Assembly (NCBI RefSeq): GCF_030053115.1
Contig: NZ_CP125619.1
Coordinates: 1,985,001-2,049,000, forward strand
Direction of reading: 5' to 3'
DNA length: 64,000 nt
DNA from: Pseudomonas svalbardensis
GTDB lineage: Bacteria; Pseudomonadota; Gammaproteobacteria; Pseudomonadales; Pseudomonadaceae
Part shown: positions 1 through 10,156 of the stretch, in pieces
How positions within the stretch are numbered: the stretch's first letter is position 1
Layout: each line of letters begins with the position of its first letter
Made by a program: the position numbers and the translations under genes
Notes under the pieces: generated by a model
Told to the model about the DNA's origin: nothing
Seen by the model: the letters and a program-made list of their open reading frames with translations, nothing else
The model's database searches: none

Positions 1-718
1 CAAGCCTTACGACTATTTCGCTATTCCCGGTCAGAACGAATGGAACCTGTCGAAAGACGCGGCCTACGTTCACTACGCGCCGAACGAAACCATCGGTGGC
101 CTGGAATTCAACTGGGTCCCGGAAACCGGTGATGTCCCGCTGGTCGCCGACATGTCTTCCGACATTCTCTCGCGTCCGATCGATGTATCGCGCTTCGGCA
201 TGATCTACGCCGGCGCCCAGAAGAACATCGGTCCGAGCGGCATCGTCGTCAACATCGTTCGCGAAGACCTGCTGGGTCACGCCCGTTCCCTGTGCCCGAC
301 CATGCTCAACTACAAGGTCGCGGCCGACAACGGCTCGATGTACAACACCCCGCCAACCCTGGCCTGGTACCTCTCGGGTCTGGTATTCGAGTGGCTGAAA
401 GAGCAGGGTGGTGTTGAAGCCATTGGCAAGCTCAATGAAGTGAAACAGCGCACGCTGTACGACTTCATCGACGCCAGCGGCTTGTACAGCAACCCGATCA
501 ACAAGTCGGATCGCTCGTGGATGAACGTGCCGTTCCGCTTGGCTGACGACCGTCTCGACAAGCCATTCCTGGCCGGTGCCGAAGAGCGTGGCCTGTTGAA
601 TCTCAAGGGTCACCGTTCCGTGGGTGGCATGCGAGCCTCCATCTATAACGCCGTCGACATCGTTGCGGTCAGCGCACTGATTTCGTACATGGCAGAGTTC
701 GAGAAGGAACACGGCTAA
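1..718 (+). CDS. serC: Phosphoserine aminotransferase, 3' part (cut by window edge)
   Basis: PLP enzyme that makes 3-phosphoserine from 3-phosphohydroxypyruvate and glutamate (serine pathway, also pyridoxine synthesis). The reading frame is open from base 2 to the TAA at 716-718, so the gene starts left of the window. The motif [12 protein letters not shown] around 208-243 is the SerC cofactor site; its lysine codon at 221-223 is the expected Schiff-base lysine. The C-terminal part ([15 protein letters not shown]) is also typical. The stop codon overlaps the pheA start in a TAATG arrangement, which suggests translational coupling. Identity is very secure; the N-terminus cannot be judged. Confidence 0.96.
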   Translation, partial: KPYDYFAIPGQNEWNLSKDAAYVHYAPNETIGGLEFNWVPETGDVPLVADMSSDILSRPIDVSRFGMIYAGAQKNIGPSGIVVNIVREDLLGHARSLCPTMLNYKVAADNGSMYNTPPTLAWYLSGLVFEWLKEQGGVEAIGKLNEVKQRTLYDFIDASGLYSNPINKSDRSWMNVPFRLADDRLDKPFLAGAEERGLLNLKGHRSVGGMRASIYNAVDIVAVSALISYMAEFEKEHG

Positions 719-1812
719 TGTCTGAGCAAGAACTCAAGGCACTGCGCCTGCGCATTGATGCCCTGGACGAGAAAGTCCTGGAGCTGATCAGTGAGCGCGC
801 ACGCTGCGCCCAGGAAGTTGCGCGAGTAAAGATGGCCTCGCTGGCCGAAGGCGAAGTGCCGGTGTTCTATCGTCCTGAGCGTGAAGCTCAGGTGCTCAAA
901 CGCGTCATGGAGCGTAACCAGGGGCCGCTGGGCAACGAAGAGATGGCGCGGTTGTTCCGCGAAATTATGTCCTCGTGCCTGGCCCTCGAGCAGCCATTGA
1001 AAGTGGCTTACCTCGGCCCTGAAGGTACCTTCACCCAAGCGGCGGCCATGAAGCACTTCGGTCACGCGGTGATCAGCAAGCCGATGGCGGCAATCGACGA
1101 AGTGTTCCGCGAAGTGGCAGCCGGTGCGGTGAACTTTGGCGTGGTTCCGGTGGAAAACTCCACCGAGGGCGCGGTCAACCACACCCTCGACAGCTTCCTC
1201 GAACACGACATGGTGATCTGTGGCGAAGTCGAGCTGCGGATTCACCACCACCTGTTGGTCGGTGAAAACACCAAGACCGACAGCATCAGCCGCATCTATT
1301 CTCACGCCCAGTCCCTGGCCCAGTGCCGCAAGTGGCTGGACGCGCATTACCCGAATGTCGAGCGCGTGGCGGTGTCCAGCAACGCCGAAGCGGCCAAGCG
1401 GGTCAAGGGTGAGTGGAACTCGGCGGCGATTGCCGGCGACATGGCCGCAGGCTTGTACGGGCTGACCCACCTGGCCGAGAAAATCGAGGATCGCCCGGAC
1501 AACTCCACGCGATTCCTGATGATTGGCAGCCAGGAAGTGCCGCCGACCGGCGACGACAAGACGTCGATCATCGTCTCCATGAGCAACAAGCCCGGCGCAC
1601 TTCACGAGTTGCTGGTGCCGTTCCACGACAACGGCATCGACCTGACGCGAATCGAGACGCGTCCGTCGCGCAGCGGTAAATGGACCTACGTGTTCTTCAT
1701 CGACTTCGTCGGCCACCACCGTGATCCGTTGATCAAGGGTGTGCTGGAAAAGATCAGTCAGGAAGCAGTAGCACTCAAAGTGCTGGGTTCCTACCCGAAA
1801 GCAGTTCTCTAA
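718..1812 (+). CDS. pheA: Bifunctional chorismate mutase / prephenate dehydratase (P-protein)
   Basis: Converts chorismate to prephenate and then to phenylpyruvate in phenylalanine synthesis. The 364-residue product has three parts: an AroQ helical mutase domain (about 1-95, with Arg/Lys-rich helix starting [17 protein letters not shown]), the dehydratase domain (about 96-275, with VPVENSTEG and the catalytic NSTRF motif), and a C-terminal ACT domain (about 280-360). GALHELL and ETRPSRSG are the usual phenylalanine-binding sites for feedback inhibition. The ATG overlaps the serC stop. hisC follows after 12 bases. Length and domain order are those of Pseudomonas P-protein. Confidence 0.97.
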   Translation: MSEQELKALRLRIDALDEKVLELISERARCAQEVARVKMASLAEGEVPVFYRPEREAQVLKRVMERNQGPLGNEEMARLFREIMSSCLALEQPLKVAYLGPEGTFTQAAAMKHFGHAVISKPMAAIDEVFREVAAGAVNFGVVPVENSTEGAVNHTLDSFLEHDMVICGEVELRIHHHLLVGENTKTDSISRIYSHAQSLAQCRKWLDAHYPNVERVAVSSNAEAAKRVKGEWNSAAIAGDMAAGLYGLTHLAEKIEDRPDNSTRFLMIGSQEVPPTGDDKTSIIVSMSNKPGALHELLVPFHDNGIDLTRIETRPSRSGKWTYVFFIDFVGHHRDPLIKGVLEKISQEAVALKVLGSYPKAVL

Positions 1813-1824
1813 GGGCGGTAGCAA

Positions 1825-2937
1825 ATGAGTGGTGACTTCCTCGCTCTGGCACAGCCGGGCGTGCAACAACTTTCGCCTTACGTTCCGGGCAAGCCTGTGG
1901 ACGAACTGGCGCGCGAGCTGGACATCGATCCGGCCAGCATCGTCAAACTGGCGAGCAACGAAAACCCGTTGGGCGCCAGCCCCAAGGCTCTGGCGGCGAT
2001 TCGCGAAGAATTGGCCGAGCTGACCCGTTATCCAGACGGCAACGGTTTTGCGCTCAAGACCCTGCTGGCTGATCAGTGCCGTGTCGAGCTGAATCAGGTG
2101 ACGCTGGGCAACGGCTCCAACGACATTCTGGAACTGGTCGCCCGTGCTTATCTGGCGCCGGGGCTGAACGCTGTGTTCAGCGAGCATGCGTTTGCGGTCT
2201 ATCCGATCGTCACGCAAGCCGTTGGCGCTACGGCCAAAGTGATTCCGGCCAAAGACTGGGGCCATGATCTGTCGGCCATGCTGGCCGCGATCGATGCCGA
2301 TACCCGCGTGGTCTTTATCGCCAATCCGAACAACCCGACCGGGACCTGGTTTGGCGCCGAGGCGCTGGACGAATTCCTGCAGGACGTACCGGAACACGTG
2401 CTGGTGGTGCTGGACGAGGCCTACATAGAATACGCCGAAGGCAGCGACTTGCCGGATGGCCTGGATTATCTGGCGGCCTACCCGAACCTGTTGGTTTCGC
2501 GCACATTCTCCAAGGCTTACGGCTTGGCGGCATTGCGGGTCGGCTATGGCTTGTCCACTGCGGTGGTTGCGGATGTGCTGAACCGTGTGCGTCAACCGTT
2601 CAACGTTAACAGCCTGGCTCTGGCCGCTGCATGCGCTGCGCTGCAAGACACCGAGTACCTGGCTGAAAGCCGTCGCCTGAACGAATCCGGCATGCAGCAA
2701 CTGGAAGCGGGCTTCCGCGAGCTGGGGTTGAGCTGGATTCCGTCCAAGGGCAACTTCATCTGCGTCGATCTGGGTCGTGTTGCTGCAACGGTCTTCCAGG
2801 GCTTGTTGCGCGAAGGCGTGATCGTGCGTCCGGTGGCCAATTACGGCATGCCGAACCACTTGCGCATCACCATCGGTTTGCCGGCTGAAAACAGCCGCTT
2901 CCTTGAGGCGCTGACCAAGGTTCTGGCTCGTGGTTGA
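1825..2937 (+). CDS. hisC: Histidinol-phosphate aminotransferase
   Basis: PLP-dependent class I/II aminotransferase, 370 residues. Visible motifs are KLASNENPLG near the N-terminus, ANPNNPTG in the middle, LDEAYIEY, and SRTFSKAYGLAALRVGYG with the cofactor lysine at residue 230. In pseudomonads this copy sits inside the aromatic supraoperon and may act on both histidinol phosphate and aromatic amino acids (family knowledge, not visible here). The ATG is preceded by AAGGGCGGTAGC, an acceptable ribosome site. The stop lies within the start region of the next gene. Confidence 0.95.
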   Translation: MSGDFLALAQPGVQQLSPYVPGKPVDELARELDIDPASIVKLASNENPLGASPKALAAIREELAELTRYPDGNGFALKTLLADQCRVELNQVTLGNGSNDILELVARAYLAPGLNAVFSEHAFAVYPIVTQAVGATAKVIPAKDWGHDLSAMLAAIDADTRVVFIANPNNPTGTWFGAEALDEFLQDVPEHVLVVLDEAYIEYAEGSDLPDGLDYLAAYPNLLVSRTFSKAYGLAALRVGYGLSTAVVADVLNRVRQPFNVNSLALAAACAALQDTEYLAESRRLNESGMQQLEAGFRELGLSWIPSKGNFICVDLGRVAATVFQGLLREGVIVRPVANYGMPNHLRITIGLPAENSRFLEALTKVLARG

Positions 2938-2965
2938 TGTCACTGCACTGCAATCTGCTGAACCT

Positions 2966-5173
2966 ATGATCGGTCGCCTGGTGGTGGTCGGTCTGGGGCT
3001 GATCGGCGGTTCGTTTGCCAAGGGTTTGCGTGAAGGCGGCCTGTGCCGGGAAGTGGTCGGGGTCGACCTCGACCCGCAGTCGCGCAAACTGGCGGTTGAA
3101 TTGGGTGTGGTGGATCGCTGCGAAGAAGACCTGGCCGTTGCTTGCCAGGGCGCCGACGTGATTCAACTGGCCGTACCGATCCTCGCCATGGAAAAAATGC
3201 TCGGCCAATTGGCCAGTATGGACCTGGGGCAAGCGATTCTGACTGACGTCGGCAGCGCCAAAGGCAATGTGGTGCGTGCGGCAACCGGGGCGTTTGGCGG
3301 CATGCCGTCGCGATTCGTGCCGGGGCATCCGATTGCCGGTTCCGAGCAGAGCGGGGTGGAAGCCTCTAACTCAGAGCTGTTCCGTCGCCATAAAGTGATT
3401 CTGACACCGCTGGATCAGACGGATCCGGCAGCCCTGGCAGTGGTCGACCGTTTGTGGCGCGAATTGGGCGCCGATGTCGAGCACATGCAGGTCGAGCGTC
3501 ATGACGAAGTGTTGGCGGCGACCAGCCATTTGCCGCACTTGTTGGCGTTCGGTTTGGTCGATTCGTTGGCCAAGCGCAATGAAAACCTTGAGATCTTCCG
3601 TTACGCTGCGGGCGGTTTCCGTGATTTCACAAGAATCGCGGGTAGCGACCCGGTCATGTGGCACGACATCTTCCTCGCCAACCGCGAAGCTGTCCTGCGC
3701 ACACTCGATACATTTCGCAGCGACCTCGACGCCTTGCGCGACGCGGTCGATGCAGGGGATGGGCACCAATTGTTGGGCGTGTTCACTCGCGCCCGGGTTG
3801 CCCGCGAACATTTCAGTAAAATCCTGGCCCGCCGGGCTTATGTGGACGCTATGAATTCCAACGACCTGATTTTCCTGGCACAACCTGGTGGCCGCCTGAC
3901 TGGGCGGATTCGTGTACCGGGCGACAAATCGATTTCCCACCGTTCGATCATGCTCGGCTCCCTGGCTGAAGGCGTCACTGAAGTGGAAGGTTTCCTCGAG
4001 GGCGAAGACGCCCTGGCAACCTTGCAAGCCTTCCGCGACATGGGCGTCGTGATCGAAGGTCCGCACCACGGTCGCGTGACCATTCACGGCGTCGGCCTGC
4101 ATGGCTTGAAGCCTGCGCCGGGCCCGATCTATCTGGGCAACTCCGGCACTTCGATGCGTCTGCTGTCTGGCCTGTTGGCTGCGCAGAACTTCGACAGCAC
4201 GCTGACAGGCGATGCTTCGCTGTCCAAGCGTCCGATGAATCGCGTGGCCAATCCGCTGCGTGAAATGGGCGCCGTGATCGAGACTGCCGCTGAAGGTCGT
4301 CCACCGATGATCATTCGTGGCGGCAACAAGCTCAAAGGCCTGACCTACACCATGCCAATGGCCAGTGCCCAGGTTAAATCCTGCCTGTTGCTGGCGGGTT
4401 TGTACGCCGAAGGCAAAACCACCGTCACCGAGCCTGCTCCAACCCGCGACCACACCGAGCGCATGCTGCGTGGCTTCGGCTACCCGGTTTCCGTCAACGG
4501 TGCGACCGCTTCGGTCGAGTCCGGCCACAAGCTGACCGCGACCCACATTGAAGTGCCGGGCGACATCTCGTCTTCCGCGTTCTTCCTGGTGGCGGCATCG
4601 ATTGCCGAAGGTTCGGAGCTGGTGCTTGAGCACGTCGGCATCAACCCGACCCGTACCGGCGTGATCGATATTCTGCGTCTGATGGGCGCCGATATCACCC
4701 TGGAAAACCAGCGTGAAGTCGGCGGCGAGCCGGTTGCGGACCTGCGCGTGCGTGCAGCTAAACTCAAGGGTATCGAGATTCCCGAAGCGCTGGTTCCGCT
4801 GGCCATCGACGAATTCCCGGTGCTGTTCGTGGCCGCGGCCTGTGCCGAAGGGCGCACCATCCTGCGTGGCGCTGAAGAGCTGCGGGTCAAGGAGTCGGAC
4901 CGGATTCAGGTCATGGCGGATGGCTTGCTGGCGCTGGGCGTCAAGTGCGAGCCGACCCCGGACGGCATCATCATCGACGGCGGACAGATCGGCGGCGGCG
5001 AAGTGCACGGTCACGGCGATCACCGGATTGCCATGGCCTTCAGCGTGGCTTCGCTGCGCGCCACTGCGCCGATCCGCATCCATGATTGCGCCAACGTCGC
5101 GACGTCGTTCCCGAACTTCCTCGCGCTGTGCGCGCAGGTCGGTATCCGTGTTGCACAAGAGGCTCAGTCGTGA
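2966..5173 (+). CDS. Fused prephenate/cyclohexadienyl dehydrogenase - EPSP synthase
   Basis: One continuous 735-residue frame joins TyrA (about 1-290) to AroA (about 305-735). The TyrA part has the NAD-binding [12 protein letters not shown] and the [10 protein letters not shown] motif. The AroA part has [51 protein letters not shown] and [10 protein letters not shown], the full set for 5-enolpyruvylshikimate-3-phosphate synthase. The fusion thus covers a common-pathway step and a tyrosine-branch step. A GTG at 2930 would add 12 residues and overlap hisC; the ATG at 2966, giving [15 protein letters not shown], is preferred because it matches the usual length of this known pseudomonad fusion. 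The end overlaps cmk by four bases. Confidence 0.95.
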   Translation: MIGRLVVVGLGLIGGSFAKGLREGGLCREVVGVDLDPQSRKLAVELGVVDRCEEDLAVACQGADVIQLAVPILAMEKMLGQLASMDLGQAILTDVGSAKGNVVRAATGAFGGMPSRFVPGHPIAGSEQSGVEASNSELFRRHKVILTPLDQTDPAALAVVDRLWRELGADVEHMQVERHDEVLAATSHLPHLLAFGLVDSLAKRNENLEIFRYAAGGFRDFTRIAGSDPVMWHDIFLANREAVLRTLDTFRSDLDALRDAVDAGDGHQLLGVFTRARVAREHFSKILARRAYVDAMNSNDLIFLAQPGGRLTGRIRVPGDKSISHRSIMLGSLAEGVTEVEGFLEGEDALATLQAFRDMGVVIEGPHHGRVTIHGVGLHGLKPAPGPIYLGNSGTSMRLLSGLLAAQNFDSTLTGDASLSKRPMNRVANPLREMGAVIETAAEGRPPMIIRGGNKLKGLTYTMPMASAQVKSCLLLAGLYAEGKTTVTEPAPTRDHTERMLRGFGYPVSVNGATASVESGHKLTATHIEVPGDISSSAFFLVAASIAEGSELVLEHVGINPTRTGVIDILRLMGADITLENQREVGGEPVADLRVRAAKLKGIEIPEALVPLAIDEFPVLFVAAACAEGRTILRGAEELRVKESDRIQVMADGLLALGVKCEPTPDGIIIDGGQIGGGEVHGHGDHRIAMAFSVASLRATAPIRIHDCANVATSFPNFLALCAQVGIRVAQEAQS

Positions 5174-5859
5174 TTATCAAGCCACCGGTCATCACCATCG
5201 ACGGGCCTAGCGGTTCGGGCAAAGGCACTATTGCCGGGATTCTGGCCAAGCGCCTGGGCTGGTGTCTGCTGGATTCCGGTGCGCTGTACCGTCTGCTGGC
5301 ATTCGCCGCGCGCAATCATGGCGTCGATCTGACCAATGAAGAGTCGCTGAAGCTGTTGGCCGCTCATCTGGACGTGCAGTTCGTCGGTGCGACCGAAGGT
5401 CATCCGCAGCGGATCATTCTCGAAGGTGACGATGTCACTGATGATCTGCGCAACGAACAAGTTGGCGCCTGGGCATCGCAAGTGGCTGCTCTGCCGGCGG
5501 TGCGCGACGCGCTGCTGCAGCGCCAGCGGGCGTTTCAGGAGGCTCCGGGTCTGGTGGCCGATGGCCGCGACATGGGCACGGTGGTTTTCCCGGATGCACC
5601 GCTGAAGATATTCCTCACTGCCAGTGCCGAGGAGCGTGCGCGCCGTCGATACTTGCAGTTGAAGGGCAAAGTCGATGGTGTTAGTCTGTCGAGTCTGCTA
5701 GATGAGATACGTGTCCGCGATGAGCGTGACACCCAGCGAGCGGTAGCCCCGCTCAAGCCGGCGGCTGACGCCATACAGCTGGATTCCACGGAATTATCCA
5801 TCGATCAGGTGCTGGAACGCATCATGAGCGAGATCGCCATTCGCGATATCGCCGGGTGA
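5170..5859 (+). CDS. cmk: Cytidylate kinase
   Basis: Phosphorylates CMP and dCMP. The 229-residue product carries the P-loop GPSGSGKGT, then DSGALYR, the substrate-binding [13 protein letters not shown] and an Arg-rich lid ([13 protein letters not shown]). The GTG start at 5170 overlaps the tyrA-aroA stop as GTGA and gives the normal family length; the open frame extends upstream to 5086 but that extension lies inside aroA. It is the last metabolic gene before rpsA, an arrangement also known in enterobacteria. Confidence 0.95.
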   Translation: MIIKPPVITIDGPSGSGKGTIAGILAKRLGWCLLDSGALYRLLAFAARNHGVDLTNEESLKLLAAHLDVQFVGATEGHPQRIILEGDDVTDDLRNEQVGAWASQVAALPAVRDALLQRQRAFQEAPGLVADGRDMGTVVFPDAPLKIFLTASAEERARRRYLQLKGKVDGVSLSSLLDEIRVRDERDTQRAVAPLKPAADAIQLDSTELSIDQVLERIMSEIAIRDIAG

Positions 5860-5917
5860 CCAAGAAACTCCGTAGGGGACCAGTCATAGTCTTGCGGTGT
5901 TTCTTCTAATGAACATA

Positions 5918-5979
5918 ACCCACGTCGTCTGGGACGTGGAGATGGGCGTATCCTTCGCCCTTATTCAACAGGAATTAAA
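5918..5979 (+). promoter_or_regulatory. Structured rpsA leader with two hairpins
   Basis: Two stem-loops lie directly before rpsA: a 7-bp stem CCACGTC/GACGTGG (5920-5926 with 5933-5939) and a 5-bp stem GGGCG/CGCCC (5944-5948 with 5956-5960). The Shine-Dalgarno AGGA sits just after them. In gammaproteobacteria the rpsA leader folds into hairpins that let S1 repress its own translation; this leader is likely the same device, but the binding is inferred. Confidence 0.6.
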
Positions 5980-7671
5980 ATGAGCGAAAGCTTTGCGGAA
6001 CTCTTTGAAGAAAGCCTAAAAACCCTGAACCTTCAGGCAGGCTCCATCATCACCGGTGTTATCGTTGATATCGATTACCAAGCTCGCTGGGTAACCGTTC
6101 ACGCTGGCCTGAAGTCTGAAGCACTCATCCCGCTTGAGCAGTTCTACAACGATGCTGGCGAACTGACTATCAACGTCGGTGACGAAGTTCACGTTGCTCT
6201 GGACTCGGTTGAAGACGGCTTTGGTGAAACCAAGCTGTCCCGTGAAAAAGCCAAGCGCGCTGAATGCTGGATTGTTCTGGAAGCAGCCTTCGCAGCCGAA
6301 GAAGTGGTCAAGGGCGTTATCAACGGTAAGGTTAAAGGCGGCTTCACTGTCGACGTTAACGGCATCCGTGCGTTCCTGCCAGGTTCTCTGGTTGACGTCC
6401 GTCCTGTGCGCGACACCACGCACCTGGAAGGCAAAGAGCTGGAATTCAAGGTCATCAAGCTTGACCAGAAACGCAACAACGTTGTCGTTTCCCGTCGTAG
6501 CGTCCTCGAAGCCGAGAACTCCGCTGAGCGTGAAGCTCTGCTGGAATCCCTGCAGGAAGGTCAACAAGTCAAAGGTATCGTCAAAAACCTCACCGATTAC
6601 GGCGCATTCGTCGATCTGGGTGGCGTCGATGGCCTGCTGCACATTACCGACATGGCTTGGAAGCGTATCAAGCATCCTTCCGAAATCGTCAACGTTGGCG
6701 ACGAGATCGATGTCAAGGTTCTGAAGTACGATCGCGAACGCAATCGTGTTTCCCTGGGCCTCAAGCAACTGGGCGAAGATCCATGGGTTGCTATCAAAGC
6801 CCGTTACCCAGAAAGCACTCGCGTTACCGCTCGTGTAACCAACCTGACCGACTACGGCTGCTTCGCTGAGCTGGAAGAAGGCGTTGAAGGCCTGGTACAC
6901 GTTTCCGAAATGGACTGGACCAACAAGAACATCCACCCTTCGAAAGTCGTACAAGTCGGCGACGAAGTGGAAGTTATGGTTCTGGACATCGACGAAGAGC
7001 GTCGTCGTATCTCCCTCGGCATCAAGCAGTGCAAATCTAACCCATGGGAAGATTTCTCTGGCCAGTTCAACAAGGGCGATAAAATCTCCGGCACCATCAA
7101 GTCGATCACCGATTTCGGTATCTTCATTGGTCTGGACGGCGGCATCGACGGCCTGGTTCACCTGTCCGACATCTCCTGGAACGAAGTGGGCGAAGAAGCC
7201 GTTCGCCGCTTCAAGAAGGGCGACGAGCTGGACACCGTTATCCTGTCGGTTGACCCAGAGCGCGAGCGTATCTCCCTGGGTATCAAGCAACTGGAAAGCG
7301 ATCCGTTCTCCGAGTACGTTCAAGAGAACGATAAAGGCGCCATCGTTAAAGGCATCGTGAAAGAAGTTGACGCTAAAGGCGCCATCATCACTCTGGCCGA
7401 CGATATCGAAGCGACTCTGAAAGCCTCCGAAATCAGCCGTGACCGTGTTGAAGACGCGCGCAACGTTCTGAAAGAAGGCCAGGAAGTAGAAGCCAAGATC
7501 ATCAGCGTTGACCGCAAGAGCCGCGTAATCCAGCTCTCCATCAAGTCGAAAGACGATGCTGAAGAGAAAGAAGCAATCCAGAGCTTGAAAGACAAGCCTA
7601 CGGATAGCATCGCTGCTGGTCCTACCACTCTGGGCGACCTGTTGCGTGCACAAATGGAAAAACAGAACTAA
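5980..7671 (+). CDS. rpsA: 30S ribosomal protein S1
   Basis: 563-residue S1 protein built from six S1 (OB-fold) repeats, each containing forms of '[22 protein letters not shown]' split over the protein (for example [12 protein letters not shown] and [12 protein letters not shown]). It binds mRNA and brings it to the 30S subunit. The length is close to the 557 residues of E. coli S1. Codon use is strongly biased (AAC, GGT, CGT, CTG), as expected for a highly expressed gene. ATG at 5980 follows CAGGAATTAAA. It has its own leader and is followed by a strong terminator. Confidence 0.98.
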   Translation: MSESFAELFEESLKTLNLQAGSIITGVIVDIDYQARWVTVHAGLKSEALIPLEQFYNDAGELTINVGDEVHVALDSVEDGFGETKLSREKAKRAECWIVLEAAFAAEEVVKGVINGKVKGGFTVDVNGIRAFLPGSLVDVRPVRDTTHLEGKELEFKVIKLDQKRNNVVVSRRSVLEAENSAEREALLESLQEGQQVKGIVKNLTDYGAFVDLGGVDGLLHITDMAWKRIKHPSEIVNVGDEIDVKVLKYDRERNRVSLGLKQLGEDPWVAIKARYPESTRVTARVTNLTDYGCFAELEEGVEGLVHVSEMDWTNKNIHPSKVVQVGDEVEVMVLDIDEERRRISLGIKQCKSNPWEDFSGQFNKGDKISGTIKSITDFGIFIGLDGGIDGLVHLSDISWNEVGEEAVRRFKKGDELDTVILSVDPERERISLGIKQLESDPFSEYVQENDKGAIVKGIVKEVDAKGAIITLADDIEATLKASEISRDRVEDARNVLKEGQEVEAKIISVDRKSRVIQLSIKSKDDAEEKEAIQSLKDKPTDSIAAGPTTLGDLLRAQMEKQN

Positions 7672-7685
7672 GTTCTGTCAGGCCA

Positions 7686-7718
7686 TAAAAAAGGGCGACT
7701 TCGGTCGCCCTTTTTTGT
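7686..7718 (+). terminator. Rho-independent terminator of rpsA
   Basis: AAAAAAGGGCGACttcgGTCGCCCTTTTTT: an 8-bp GC-rich stem (GGGCGACT-type arms around 7693-7710) with a loop of TTCG type, preceded by an A run and followed by a T run, so it could work in both directions. Confidence 0.92.
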
Positions 7719-7888
7719 GTCTGGGATTTGGTGATCCTAATGGTTTCGCGGCGCTGCGATTGTTTGCCGTGAAACCAATCGACCCGGCAAGTTGTCTCTT
7801 TCTTTAATCGGATCAATCGTTTATTTGCAGCTAGTCTTTAGCTTGAAGCGAACGACCGTCGGGCGGCGTGTCCAGCCTAAGGAAGCGA

Positions 7889-8167
7889 ATGAACAAGCTC
7901 ATTGTCGTCATAGCAGTGCTGACATTGGCGGGTTGTACCACTAGCGCCAAGACTCACGCGGTGCGTGGGGTCAGTGGCATCGAGATCGATTGTTCGGGGT
8001 TGGGGTCGGGCTGGGAGAAGTGTCGCAAGCGAGCGAACAAGGAGTGCAAGGCGGCGGGCTACAAAGTTGTAGCCAGGTCCGATGATGCCAAGGACGAGGA
8101 TGAGTACCCCTTTGGCTTTAATCCCGCGGGCTATCTGACGCGCACCATGCTGGTTATCTGCAGATGA
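7889..8167 (+). CDS. Small putative lipoprotein of unknown function
   Basis: 92-residue protein beginning MNKLIVVIAVLTLAGC: a short charged start, a hydrophobic stretch and a lipobox (LAGC), so it is probably lipidated on Cys16 and anchored in a membrane. The mature part has several cysteines and charged residues (ending LVICR) and no domain I recognise. The ATG at 7889 is chosen over the upstream GTG at 7868 because AAGGAAG lies at the right distance before it. It stands between rpsA and ihfB as a single gene. Confidence 0.75.
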   Translation: MNKLIVVIAVLTLAGCTTSAKTHAVRGVSGIEIDCSGLGSGWEKCRKRANKECKAAGYKVVARSDDAKDEDEYPFGFNPAGYLTRTMLVICR

Positions 8168-8320
8168 GTGAGTAATGGCGCGACGGTGTTTCAGAGCCCT
8201 TCGTGTCCAGCATCCCGATGCTGGCAGATATACGTCAAAACATGGGCTGTTCAAATTCCTCCGGTCATGCTAAAACCTTGATAGCGATTTTCCTAGCTGC
8301 TTGAAAAAGAAGGGAAAAAT

Positions 8321-8623
8321 ATGACGAAGTCGGAGTTGATCGAACGAATTGTCACCCATCAAGGGCTGCTCTCATCCAAGGATGTGGAGCTGGCCATCAA
8401 GACTATGCTCGAGCAAATGTCTCAATGCTTGGCCACCGGGGATCGCATTGAGATTCGTGGGTTTGGCAGCTTCTCCTTGCACTACCGCGCGCCGCGGGTG
8501 GGGCGTAATCCGAAGACCGGTCAGTCGGTCAGCCTCGACGGCAAGTTCGTGCCGCATTTCAAGCCGGGTAAAGAGTTGCGCGACCGGGTCAACGAAGAAG
8601 AGGAGGGCTTCTGTGACGAGTAG
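8321..8623 (+). CDS. ihfB: Integration host factor, beta subunit
   Basis: 100-residue HU/IHF-family DNA-bending protein. [10 protein letters not shown] at the start and [20 protein letters not shown] with GQSV in the beta arm are almost identical to E. coli IhfB. With IhfA it forms the heterodimer that bends DNA at promoters and recombination sites. ATG follows GAAGGGAAAAAT. The 3' end overlaps lapA by 11 bases. In P. aeruginosa this gene marks the border of the O-antigen locus, as it does here. Confidence 0.96.
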   Translation: MTKSELIERIVTHQGLLSSKDVELAIKTMLEQMSQCLATGDRIEIRGFGSFSLHYRAPRVGRNPKTGQSVSLDGKFVPHFKPGKELRDRVNEEEEGFCDE

Positions 8624-8867
8624 GTGGCGAGATAGGAGTCGCTTCAAGCGGCTCGTCATCACCGGTCTTTTACTGTTAATTTCGATTGCATGCCTGCTTT
8701 TTGTGTTGGAAAACCAAAAGCTTATCGTGGTTTCATTTTTCGGTTTTTCTTCTCCTCAGTTGCAGGTGTCGATTTTTGTACTCGGTTCGTTCCTCGTTGG
8801 GACAGTTGTGGGCGGGCTGTTGATGTCTGCTAGCGCCTTAAGGCGTAGGGCCGCGGGCGACAGGTGA
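8613..8867 (+). CDS. LapA-domain (DUF1049) small membrane protein
   Basis: 84-residue protein starting with GTG at 8613, inside the end of ihfB and preceded by GAGGAGGGC, a strong ribosome site. Two membrane segments are visible (about residues 11-31, [20 protein letters not shown], and 44-68, with [14 protein letters not shown]), separated by [15 protein letters not shown], which is the pattern of the LapA/YciS family. In E. coli LapA works with LapB in control of LPS synthesis; a link to the neighbouring O-antigen locus is suggestive only. Confidence 0.85.
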   Translation: MTSRWRDRSRFKRLVITGLLLLISIACLLFVLENQKLIVVSFFGFSSPQLQVSIFVLGSFLVGTVVGGLLMSASALRRRAAGDR

Positions 8868-9048
8868 CTTGCTGATTTTTGGCTTCGGACATTCAAAAGG
8901 CGACAGTGATGCGGTATCCTGCGCGCGTTTATTATGAGAATGGATCGGTGTGGTTTCAGCTTGAATTGCTGAGATCTGCAGTGAAGGCTCTAAAAATCGT
9001 CTACATTTACTGAAGTAATGTATTCCTAAGGTAAAAGGCTAGCAATAT

Positions 9049-10089
9049 ATGTACGTTGAGTCTAAAGATAAAAAAGGTTTAGACGATTTTGAGTTGCAGA
9101 GATTCATCCACGGCCTTTGGCAGCAAAAGTTGATCGTTATTGGTTTCACCATTTTGGGCGCTGTTCTTGCGGCCAGTTATGCGTTTCTTGCGAAGCCAGT
9201 CTATGAAGCAAAAGCATTTGTAGCGCCACCGACTCAGAACGATATTGCAAACTTCAATTATGGGCGGATGAAAGAGTCGGAGTTAGTGCCCTACCGTGTT
9301 AAAGATGTCTACGACATTTTTACGCGTCGCTTACAGGCAGAGTCGCTGCGAAGAGATTTTTTTAGCAAAGTCTATGTGCCGAGTTTGTCTCCAGACGAGC
9401 GTAAAATACCCCAGGACGTACTGTACTCAAAGTTTTCTCAGGTGCTTCGCGTAGTTCCGCCGCTCAAAGAAACTTCTGACAAGTACTCGGTCGTCGTGCA
9501 AACCGGTAATCCTGAACAGGCCAAAGGGTGGGTTAGTGCATACGTTGCTCAAGCCGGGGATTTAGCTAAAGACGAGATGCTCAAGAATATTTCAATCGAA
9601 TCTGAAGTCCGTGCTCGTAATCTGGATCAGCAAATACGTTCGGCCAGAGAGAATAGCCGTAGGGCGAGAGAGGACTCGATTGTCAAGTTAAATGAGGCGT
9701 TGCATATCGCTGAGTCGATCAATCTGGAGAAGCCGCCAGCGATTACGGTCAACCAATCTGTCATTGCGGGTGGGGAGTCTGGTCAGCTTACTTACATGCG
9801 TGGTTCGAAAGCGCTGAAAGCTGAAATCGAAAATCTGCAGGCTCGTCAGTCGGATGATCCATTTTCGGATCGTTTGCGTGATCTTCAAGATAAGTACAGC
9901 TATTTCAAGGGTCTGAAAACTGATCCGTCGCTGGTGGCTGTTTATCGGCAGGACGGGGTCGTAGAGTTGCCAGACAACCCTATCAAGCCTAATAAGGCGC
10001 TGATCCTCGTTTTTGGGGTGATAACTGGTCTGATCCTGGGGGTAGTATTTGTATTGTTTCGTAGTTTCTTTGTGGCGAAACCGGAATAG
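9049..10089 (+). CDS. wzz: O-antigen chain-length determinant (Wzz/polysaccharide co-polymerase)
   Basis: 346-residue inner-membrane protein with the Wzz layout: a cytoplasmic N-terminus, a first membrane segment at about 31-51 (LIVIGFTILGAVLAASYAFL), a long periplasmic region with coiled-coil-like stretches (about 190-290), and a second segment near the C-terminus (about 316-340) preceded by the Pro-rich DNPIKPNKAL. It would set the modal length of the O chain with the polymerase at 14227. Base composition falls from here on relative to the flanking housekeeping genes, as usual for O-antigen DNA. It is followed by its own terminator. Confidence 0.9.
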   Translation: MYVESKDKKGLDDFELQRFIHGLWQQKLIVIGFTILGAVLAASYAFLAKPVYEAKAFVAPPTQNDIANFNYGRMKESELVPYRVKDVYDIFTRRLQAESLRRDFFSKVYVPSLSPDERKIPQDVLYSKFSQVLRVVPPLKETSDKYSVVVQTGNPEQAKGWVSAYVAQAGDLAKDEMLKNISIESEVRARNLDQQIRSARENSRRAREDSIVKLNEALHIAESINLEKPPAITVNQSVIAGGESGQLTYMRGSKALKAEIENLQARQSDDPFSDRLRDLQDKYSYFKGLKTDPSLVAVYRQDGVVELPDNPIKPNKALILVFGVITGLILGVVFVLFRSFFVAKPE

Positions 10090-10123
10090 TTGAAAGCCCA
10101 GCTACGCTTGTTCTTCATTTAGG

Positions 10124-10156
10124 CCGCGTGACAAGAATGTCACGCGGTTTTTTTTG
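10124..10156 (+). terminator. Rho-independent terminator after wzz
   Basis: Perfect 10-bp stem CCGCGTGACA (10124-10133) with TGTCACGCGG (10138-10147), loop AGAA, followed by eight T. It separates wzz transcription from the main O-antigen operon. Confidence 0.93.

Noticed and set aside
1813..1824. GGCGGTAGC before hisC, resembling the RfaH ops element
   Set aside because: It lies at the ribosome-site position of hisC in an amino-acid operon, lacks the final GTG and the rest of JUMPstart, and is unrelated to the O-antigen promoter.
715..3087. 790-codon open frame on the minus strand across pheA, hisC and tyrA
   Set aside because: It is antisense to three certain genes and arises from their codon bias; it has low-complexity His/Gln/Arg-rich composition and no domain.
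3371..5158. 595-codon minus-strand frame opposite the aroA part
   Set aside because: Shadow of the fused gene; same basic, Gln/His-rich composition and no ribosome site.
6016..7653. 545-codon minus-strand frame opposite rpsA
   Set aside because: Produced by the repeated, strongly biased codons of the S1 repeats.
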